64,000 nucleotides of DNA from Clarkia xantiana subsp. parviflora (Eukaryota > Streptophyta > Magnoliopsida > Myrtales > Onagraceae). The position numbers were made by a program, and so were the translations under genes. The notes beneath the pieces are model-generated. The model saw only the letters and a program-made list of their open reading frames with translations. It had not been told where the DNA came from and did no database searches. This document shows positions 56,377 to 64,000 of this stretch, piece after piece; position 1 is the stretch's first letter, and each line of letters begins with the position of its first letter. Location: positions 5,510,081-5,574,080 of the forward strand of contig JAPTYO010000020.1 of the NCBI GenBank assembly GCA_036873135.1, given 5' to 3'.

Positions 56377-57092
56377 TGTTGGACCACGGTGGAACTCCGG
56401 TACGGTCTTGACGGCGATCCGGGCTCCTTTGCTCCACGTAATCCTGCAAGAGGGGATAGACCGGGCGGTGACCCAGAATCCCTCTCCGATGCCTAAATGA
56501 GTATCTCGTATGGACTGACAAGCAGTAATCTCAAGTAGTGCGTATCAAAACGTAATGTGATCTGAGGTAGCCTCTGCCCTTTTATAGGCGGAGAGGTACC
56601 TCAGTTACCTGGTGAACCGTTAGGGTGGTTAGCCCGTATCCCGCGTATCTCGGCCATGATCTCACATATCTCGGCCATGATCTCTCATACCTCGACCACG
56701 CCCCGCGTATCTCGGCCATGTTCCGTGTATCTCCAACAGGCTCCGCGTATCTCGGCCACGCCCCGCGTATCTCGGCCTTAACCTCTGATAGCAAGTCCCG
56801 ACTAATATCGGGGACTTCAGAGTTATCTCGTTATGTCACCGCTCGGGGCCCCTCGCCATCGTGACAGGGCCAATCATTCTCAGGGATTCATCATCGGGGT
56901 CTACTTAAAGGCATCTCATCGGGAGCGCCTAGCTCGCCTATCGGGTCCGACTCTGTCGGGACCTCTGATACTCGGGACTTCCTCTGTCGGAACCCTTTGC
57001 CTGGGTCATCTTGTCCTCCATTTAGGGCCCAGTGGGCCTATTCGCCGTTTCCTCACCGTTAAAGGGCCTAACGGCTATAGCCAAACCCATCA
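56377..57092 (-). repeat. 5' LTR of element 3
   Basis: 716 bp, with a minus-strand TATA (ctataaaag) at 56579-56587 and the U3 minirepeats at about 56636-56780. Confidence 0.95.
56579..56587 (-). promoter_or_regulatory. LTR TATA box, element 3
   Basis: ctataaaag on the minus strand, conserved with elements 1 and 2. Confidence 0.6.
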
Positions 57093-57097
57093 TTAGA

Positions 57098-57397
57098 TAG
57101 TTACATAATATAAGTAACAATAATATTTAGTAAGTAATTATTTATTTCCTTTAATATTTTGAAGTTTATAATGCGTGTAGAGCCTTCATTCAAACGTGCT
57201 ATGTATGATATTCGATTAAAATATAAATATATAAGTTAAAGTATTATATACCTTAAATGTTTAGTAGTGTTTGATTTTCCTATTATTTCAAATAACAAAG
57301 ACAAAAAACACAATCAATATCAAATTGAACTTTTGCAGTGTCCAAACAATTCTATAAACATATCACTTACCGCGCAACGCGCGAGTCTGCCACTTAG
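57098..57397. other. AT-rich spacer
   Basis: No gene or bounded repeat seen between LTR element 3 and the tandem array. Confidence 0.45.
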
Positions 57398-59501
57398 TTT
57401 CAGATATTGTGAATGGTGATGACATTGATGTTAATGAATACTTGAAACGAGTTGATGATAATATTAGAAAATTATTATTAGTTATAGGTTTGAATTTAGA
57501 ACTAATTTATAAGTTATTTACTACTTTTTTTTTTGTTTAACTTGAATGTTTATTTAGAATGTTAGAGTTTAATTTTAATGTTGATTTTTTTTTATTATTC
57601 AAGTTATTTTATACTATATTATATTTTTATTAAGTAAAAAAGAATATATTATTTTATTGTGAAATAATTTGCAAAATTTATAGAATTTTACGATTCTGAT
57701 TCTACACTCTGCTAATCCAAGTTAGGATCTCGATCCTAACAACTCGACTCTTAACGGTGATGATATAACTCCATAAAGAACACAGATTGACCCAACATGA
57801 AGGTTAAGCGTGTATGGGCTCAATATATATGTGCAAGAGGCCTGATTTTGTCAAATAAATTTAGATTTTCTATACAGATCGAAGAATCTCACTCAGAAAT
57901 AGTAAGCCCGTTATGAAGAAACAACAGAAGAAAAATATGGAGATGCAGGTTGTTTAATAATTGGTAAACATAATGTCAGATTGTGTTTTTAGTTCTTCCT
58001 CGTCAAAATAATAACTAACCTGACTTGGACTTGTGTTTAGTTGAAATTTCAGATATTGTGAATGGTGATGACATTGAAGTTGATGAATACTTAAAAAGAG
58101 TTGATGATAATATTATAGAAAATTATTATTAGTTATAAGTTTGAATTTAGAACTAATTTATAAGTTATTTACTACTTTTTTTTGTTTAACTTGAATGTTT
58201 ATTTAGAATATTAGAGTTTAATTTTAATGTTGATATTTTTTTATTATTTAAGTTATTTTATACTATATTATATTTTTATTCAGTAAAAAAGAATATATTA
58301 TTTTATTGTGAAATAATTTGCAAAATTTATAGAATTTTACGATTCTGATTCTACACTCTGCTAATCTAAGTTAGGATCTCGATCCTAAGAACTCGACTCT
58401 TAACGATGATGATATAACTCCATAAAGAATGTGGATTGACCCAAGAGGAAGGCTAATCGTGTATGGGCTCAAGATATATGTGCAAGAGGCCTGATTTTGT
58501 CAAATAAATTTAGTTTTTCTATATAGATCGAAGAATCTCACTCAGAAATAGTAAGCCTGTTATGAAGAAACGACAGGAGAAAAATATGGAGATGCAAGTT
58601 GTTTAATAATTGGTAAATATAATGTCAGGTTGTTTTTTTTAGTTCTTCATCGTCAAAATAATAACTAACCTGACTTGGACTTGTGTTTAGATGAAATTTC
58701 AGATATTGTGAATGGTGATGACATTGATGAATACTTGAAAAGAGTTGATGATAATATTATAGAAAATTATTATTAGTTATAGGTTTGAATAGGGGTGAGC
58801 TCGGGCCGGGACGGGCGGGCTTTTACCTGAGCCCGAACCCGAAATTTTCGAGACACTAATTTTTAGCCCGAGCCCGAAAATGAAGAAAATGGCCCGCCCG
58901 AGCCGGGACTCGGGCTCGGGCTAGCCCGAATTTTAATAAAAAATCTGAAAAAAAAAAAAAAAAATTCAAACATGGAGGAAGATGGTTAGATACTAGTAAC
59001 TAGTACCCACTAGATAGTTAGATAAGATGGCAACTAACTAAATAGTTAGATATTAACTATAGTTAGTGGGGAATATATATAATTATATATATTTATATAG
59101 TATTAAAAAAAATTCGGGACGGGCTCGGGCTTTTCGGGATTTTGGCACAAAAGCCCGAGCCCGAGCCCGAATTGAAAATAAAAGTCCCGCCCGCTCGGGC
59201 TCGGGTCTATTCGGGACCGGGTTTTTCGGGACGGGCTCGGGACGGGTTTTTCGGGCTTTTGGGTTTTCCTGCTCAGCTCTAGGTTTGAATTTAGAACTAA
59301 TTTATAAGTTGTTTACTACTTTTTTTTTTGTTTAACTTGAATGTTTATTTAGAATGTTAGAGTTTAATTTTAATGTTTATATATATATATATTTTTATTT
59401 AACTTATTTTATAATATATTATATTTTTATTCAGTAAAAATGAATATATTAGTTTATTGTGAAATAATTTACAAAATGTATAGAATTTTACGAAAAAAAT
59501 A
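57398..59501. repeat. Tandem array of a ~650-bp unit next to tRNA-Ala
   Basis: Three units start with tttcagatattgtgaatggt at 57398, 58047 and 58697 (spacing 649 and 650 bp). Each has gatgataatatta, taatttataagt and ttttattgtgaaataatttg landmarks. Units 1 and 2 end with tatggagatgcaggttg or a variant, which includes the last 11 bases of the tRNA-Ala gene. Unit 3 carries the hAT-like MITE 58790-59281, lacks about 230 bp near its end, and runs straight into the tRNA. No open frame. Confidence 0.88.
58790..59281. mobile_element. hAT-like MITE rich in CGGGCTCGGG
   Basis: 492 bp, taggggtgagc...gctcagctcta (imperfect TIR), with a perfect 8-bp duplication ggtttgaa (58782-58789, 59282-59289). The empty site is visible in array unit 1 (ataggtttgaatttagaac). 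The interior has agcccgagcccga blocks in both orientations. Confidence 0.88.
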
Positions 59502-59574
59502 TGGAGATGCAGGGGATCGAACCCTATACCTCTCGCATGCAAAGCGAGCGCTCTACCATTTGAGCTACATCCCC
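59502..59574 (-). tRNA. tRNA-Ala(UGC), nuclear
   Basis: 73 nt on the minus strand without intron. The acceptor stem GGGGATG pairs with CATCTCC (one G-U); the anticodon stem CTCGC/GCGAG encloses loop TTTGCAT with anticodon TGC; the T-loop is GGTTCGATCCC; the discriminator is A. The A- and B-boxes are intact. It ends with a T-run terminator (minus strand of 59493-59499) and has a CAA motif 3-5 bases upstream (ACACAAA), usual for plant Pol III tRNA genes. CCA is not encoded. The sequence is the nuclear type, unlike the intron-containing plastid trnA-UGC. Confidence 0.97.
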
Positions 59575-59638
59575 TTTGTGTTAGTGGAATCCTTTTTTAA
59601 ATATTTTAATAGATGCAATAACGTTAACATTTCTTTTT

Positions 59639-60246
59639 GGGTTAAATGTACTTTTGATACCACATGTTTGACCGAATGTGACTTTTAGTACTGGATGTTT
59701 AGTTTTGTATACTTTTGGTACCAAAAGTTTGAAAAAATGTGGCTTTTGGTACATCCGTTAGTTGGCCGTTTGTTTTGGCCGTTAAATGACATGTGCAAGT
59801 CACGTGATCGACTCTAAACTTTAACTTTGTTCAGTTTAGTCCCTCAAATATATTCCTAACTTTTATTTTGTTTAACTTAGTCATAACTCTTCAAAATCGG
59901 ACCCAATTAAAACAATCGAATTCAATTGACATAGCCCCAATTGGGTCAAATTTACCCAATTGGAGATAGGTCCCAATTGAGTTCGATTTTGAAGCTTTAG
60001 GACTAAATTAAACAAAATAAAAGTTATGAATATATTTAAGGGACTAAATTGAACAAGATTAAAAGTTTAGAGTCGATCACGTGATTTGCACATGTCATTT
60101 AACGGCTAAAATTAACGGCCAACCAACGGATGTACCAAAAACCACATTTTTTTCAAACGTTTGGTACCAAAAGTATACAAAACTAAACATCCAGTACTAA
60201 AAGCCACATTCGGTCAAACATGTGGTATCAAAAGTACCTTTAACCC
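59639..60246. mobile_element. Family-B foldback MITE upstream of tRNA-Ala
   Basis: 608 bp, gggttaaatgtacttttgat...tcaaaagtacctttaaccc, nearly self-complementary from end to end, with a perfect 9-bp duplication tttcttttt (59630-59638, 60247-60255). CACGTG cores lie in both arms. It begins 64 bp upstream of the tRNA 5' end. Confidence 0.93.
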
Positions 60247-60404
60247 TTTCTTTTTTGCCCAACAGCTACAAGTTACACTGTACTACTGATAGTTCCTTGA
60301 AGAAAAGAAAAGTTACACTGATAGAGTGATAGTTGATGAAATAATTTCTCAGATTGTATCATGTTTAACTAGAAGCCTCAGTTTTGAATTTTGGAAATAT
60401 ATAT

Positions 60405-63400
60405 ATTTTTTTTGCCATGAATAATGCATTTATTAGAAAAAAAAACCATCAATCCGGATTACAGTCTAAAAGTAAAAGAGAAATAAGAGGAGATGGGGTA
60501 CAGAAACCCACTTTAAAGGGCACATCTTCTTTTTGGATTGCAAAGCGATCCAGTTGGCGCAACGATTTGCGTTTCGACGAGCAAAAGACCATGAAATGTC
60601 GGGTAATTGTTCAGCAAGTCTTCTGATGGTGGACACGATGTCATTTATCCTCCAATCGCCAGTCTTCGAGGTCCCACGGATATGATTGATTATATTCCGA
60701 GTCGGATTCTATAATCACCGATTGCCATCCGTTGTTGACCGCAATTTGGATTCCCATAAGAATAGCTTTTGCTTCCGCACCAGGTACGTTCATGTCACGA
60801 AAGAAGCCATTTCTTCCATCGATAAGGGATCCATTGGAATTCCTTGCCACGACCCAAATTCCGCTTCTTTTCGAAGTCGCCACCCAAGAACCATCACAAT
60901 TAATTTTGATCTTACCCATGGGAGGTTTGACCCAAGTCGCAGCAGTGATGGGTGTGCGGTCACTCGCCGTCGGCTGTTGCCGAACATTGATGCGCCATGT
61001 TTCCTCAACGAGACTAGCCGCTTGTTGAACCACATGAGAAGGACGTGGCCGATCGCGGCTATGAACCGCACGACACCTTTCCGTCCAAATTTCCCACGCG
61101 AGAGTCTCAACCTTTAATCGTACCATAGCACCCGTCGATCCCAAAGACCTCTCCATGTCAATTAGTTCATCGATCAAATCCGGCCACCGAAGTTCATTAC
61201 CATATTCCCATCTAATGCCCGCCCCCGCTAGCCAAATTGGTTTAGTCCGTGCACATGATCTCCAAAGAAATTTTTTTACCTTGGGTAGCGCAGGTCCCTT
61301 CCATATTCCAGCCCAAACACTTTGGAAACCATGTAAGACGTTGAAGATGTTGAGTTAGGTTCTGGCGGTGCTTTCTCTCGGAGTCTATGGTATACAAGCT
61401 TGGGTTTTGCACCGCCCTCCTTTGACGTTGGCCATATGTTTCGATCCAAAGAGCTAGTTGGGGACACATGTATCGCACGAATCGCATGTACCATATCCGT
61501 CGTTAGTAGGTTTTCGATCGGTTGCGAATTCCAATGATTGTCGGGTGGACGTAGAAGCTCCGATACCATCATGTTTTGCAATGACTCATCTAGCAAATTA
61601 ATATTCAGCTTGTATCCATCCATTCCCGGCACCCATGCATCCCGGAACACTCGAATACGTTGGCCAGAACCAATTCGCCATACATCTTTATCCGCAAGTA
61701 CATCTCGTCCCTCTAGTATACTTGACCATGCCCAAGAAGAACGTGCACCCTTTTGAACATCCATGAACTCGTTGTGCGGGAAATAGATACCTTTCAAGAC
61801 TCTCGCCCAAAACGCACTTGGTTCATTTTGTAATCGCCAAGCTGTCTTAGTGAGCAGAGAAATATTGAAAATTTGTAAGTCACGAAAGCCCATACCTCCT
61901 TCCTCCTTAGGTACAGTCATGTGGCTCCATCGTCGCCAATGCATTTTCCGTTCATCTCCTCGTTGGCCCCACCAAAATTTCGCAACCAAGCTCGTAATTT
62001 CTTCGCACCACGACTTAGGTAGCTTGAATAGAGTCATCGTGTATGTGGGAATCGCCGTTATTACCGACTTGATGAGAACTTCTTCCCCTCTGGATTAAGG
62101 GATAGACTTTTCCATCCATTGAGTTTGACTCGGTCCCTAAGAAACGCCAAGGCCTCCTTCTTTGATCGGCCCCATACTGTCGGTAACCCCAAATACTTGC
62201 CTGCATTATTGACCGCACTAATTCCCAATACATTAACAACCGCTTCTTTGGTTGCGTCTCCCACATTAGAGCCGAAATAAATACCAGAATTGGAAAGGTT
62301 AATACTTTGCCCCGACGCTCGACTATATGTTGCTAAGACATCCTTTAAAGACCTCGAATTTCGCTCATCGGCCTTAATGAAGAACAAAGAATCGTCTGCA
62401 AATAAAAGATGATGAATAATCGGGCAAGCTCTCTTGATCATCAATCCGACAAGCGACCGCTGTTCAATGGCTTGCAATATCTGCCTTGACAACACATCAG
62501 CCACAAGTATAAATAGATAAGGCGATAAAGGGTCACATTGGCGAATACCTCGTGTCGGCTGAAATCGGTTCGTCTTTTTTCCATTAACCACCACACAATA
62601 ACGTATTTTGGATATACACTCCTTTACCCATCCTATCCATCGACTATTGAACCCATATGTCCGCAATAACTCAAACAAAAAAATCTCATTCAACTCGATC
62701 ATATGCCTTATTCATGTCAATATTGATTGCTGCATCCTCTCTTTTTCTCCTGTTTCGCATCCGTAGATGGTGGAAAGCCTCATGTGTGACAAGAATGTTG
62801 TCTTGTATGAGCCTGCCAGATACAAAAGCACTTTGGAAAGGTGTAATAAGATTAGGCATGATGGGCTTTAAACGGTTAACAATGATTTTTGAGATAATTT
62901 TCTAACTAAAAATACAAAGGCTAATGGGTCTAACATGCGTGGTGTTTACCGGATTAGGCACTTTAGGGATTAGGACAATGTCAGTATAACAAAAGCTAGG
63001 AAGGATGGTACCTGTCTCAAAAAAGGTTTTGACCGCATGGATTACGTCACGTCCAATCACATCCCAGAACTTTTGATAGAACATACCAGAGAAACCATCC
63101 GGGCCAGGGGCCTTTGCACCGCCAAGTTGGAACATCGTTAAACGAAACTCCTCATCCGTAATAGGCCTAGTGAGGGTAACATTCTGTTCATCCGTGATAA
63201 GTGTAGGTACACAACTCAATGCATCTTCCCACCCTGACGTCCCCTCGGTCGTGAATAGTCCTTGAAAGTACCGATTACATTCATTAAGAATTGTTCTTTC
63301 CGAGTCTACCCATGAACCATCAGCTTGCTGTAATCGGAGGACTTTATTGCGACGTCGTCTTTCGATAGTGGTTTGATGGAAGAAGTGTGTGTTACTATCT

Positions 63401-64000
63401 CCATCACTGAGCCATTGTACCCGAGAACGTTGCCTCCAATAAGTCTCCTCCCTTTTCCAAGTCTCCGCCAACTCAACTTTGATCTCAACTTCCTCATCAC
63501 AATTATACTCTTCGTTTGGCAAATTTTGGATTGTGGCCAAGTGATCTTGGAGCTGCCTTATTTTGACTTTATTGTTAGGGAACTTCTTTTTACTCCACTT
63601 TTTAAGAGCATCTCGACACCTAGACAGCTTATGTTGTAACATAGGTTGTGCTTGAGTTCCCCCGTCATCGCCCCAAGCTGTCCGAACCGTTTCTAAGCAT
63701 TCAACATCTGACAACCACAACGCCTCGAATTTAAACTCTCTTCTACCCCTTAAATCACGATGGTCAAGCTCTAGAATGAGAGGAAAATGATCTGAACAAA
63801 TGGTCGCCATATGTAAAATCGTTGAATTTGGGAACACATCAAACCAAGTCTCATTAACTAAACCCCGATCAAGTCGTTCACGTATTCGATCAGGCCCACT
63901 TTGGTTGTTACACCACGTGAATTTCTGACCTTTAAAGCCCACGTCAACAAGTCCTGTATCCATCATTATCGTGTTAAAAGCTTCCATTTTCCTTGGATCC
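60405..64000 (-). pseudogene. L1-type LINE with RNase H, decayed, runs off the window
   Basis: Minus-strand non-LTR element; the 3' end is the T-run at about 60405-60413. In reading order from the right edge: C-terminal part of the endonuclease (63987 down; FTWCNNQSGPDRIRERLDR, CSDHFPLIL), RT (APGPDGF at about 63100; FADD near 62390), the post-RT Cys/His region (FWWGQRGDERKMHW, about 61970), and an RNase H domain (INCDGSW at about 60900, GAEAKAIL, ESDSE near 60700). This is the plant L1 type with C-terminal RNase H. Breaks: TAG in RPISLC...KIIS at about 62902, TGA plus a one-base shift near 62695, and shifts near 62090, 61330 and 60690. ORF1 and the endonuclease start are outside the window. 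Confidence 0.88.

Larger units (their letters stand above)
45950..57092 (-). mobile_element. Tat-lineage Ty3/gypsy LTR retrotransposon 3
   Basis: An 11.1-kb element of the same subfamily as element 1. Read on the minus strand: 5' LTR 56377-57092, PBS 56358-56375, broken gag-pol 50732-56340, minisatellite 50088-50731, broken antisense gene 47232-49932, PPT 46666-46677, 3' LTR 45950-46665. A perfect 5-bp duplication ttaga flanks it (45945-45949, 57093-57097). The LTRs (716 bp each) differ at about 17 sites by eye, mostly transitions (about 2.4%). Confidence 0.95.

Noticed and set aside
12887..57092. Endogenous pararetrovirus (caulimovirid) instead of LTR elements
   Set aside because: Paired LTRs, PBS, PPT and an integrase with DD35E are present; there is no movement protein, and the second RNase H is a Tat feature.
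59502..59574. Plastid-derived tRNA-Ala insertion
   Set aside because: Plastid trnA-UGC has a group II intron and a different sequence; this one has nuclear-type stems, an upstream CAA motif and a T-run terminator.

Overview
The window is nuclear DNA of a eudicot plant. It holds spliced genes with plant-type UTR introns, a phenylpropanoid P450 gene with MYB AC-elements in its promoter, a nuclear tRNA-Ala, and dense plant transposons: Tat-lineage Ty3/gypsy LTR elements, L1-type LINEs, MULE-like and hAT-like MITEs. I cannot name the species.

Host genes are few and all three protein genes point right. They are the last codons of an LRR receptor-like kinase (3-140), a complete NET4/KIP1-like actin-binding gene (2493-4168, two coding exons plus a probable 5' UTR intron), and a complete cinnamate 4-hydroxylase gene (C4H, CYP73A; 24347-30697, five exons, 505 aa). 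From memory, Arabidopsis has the same neighbours on two chromosomes (At5g58300/At5g58320 and At2g30490/At2g30500), so this looks like an ancestral LRR-RLK - NET4 - C4H block pushed apart by transposons. A nuclear tRNA-Ala(UGC) lies at 59502-59574 on the minus strand.

Layout: 1-4400 LRR-RLK end and NET4 with one MITE; 4400-12886 a layered repeat zone (SINE-like piece, hAT MITE, tandem triplication, old LINE broken by MITEs, a 1.3 kb MULE-like element); 12887-23891 LTR element 1; 23892-31083 C4H with MITE-filled introns; 31084-41970 LTR element 2; 41971-45949 AT-rich DNA with a local duplication hit by two foldback MITEs and a LINE tail; 45950-57092 LTR element 3; 57093-60404 a 650-bp tandem array, the tRNA and MITEs; 60405-64000 an L1 LINE running off the right edge.

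The three LTR elements (about 33 kb, half the window) have the same two-gene design. Gag-protease-RT-RNaseH-second RNaseH-integrase is on the minus strand. A separate four-exon gene with its own TATA box lies on the plus strand between integrase and the 3' LTR. The two genes converge on a minisatellite block that differs between subfamilies. Element 2 has an uninterrupted 1865-aa Gag-Pol and nearly identical LTRs but a frameshifted antisense gene. Element 1 has a broken Gag-Pol but an uninterrupted antisense gene (809 aa predicted). Element 3 is broken in both. This spliced antisense gene is the best candidate in the window for a little-described system.
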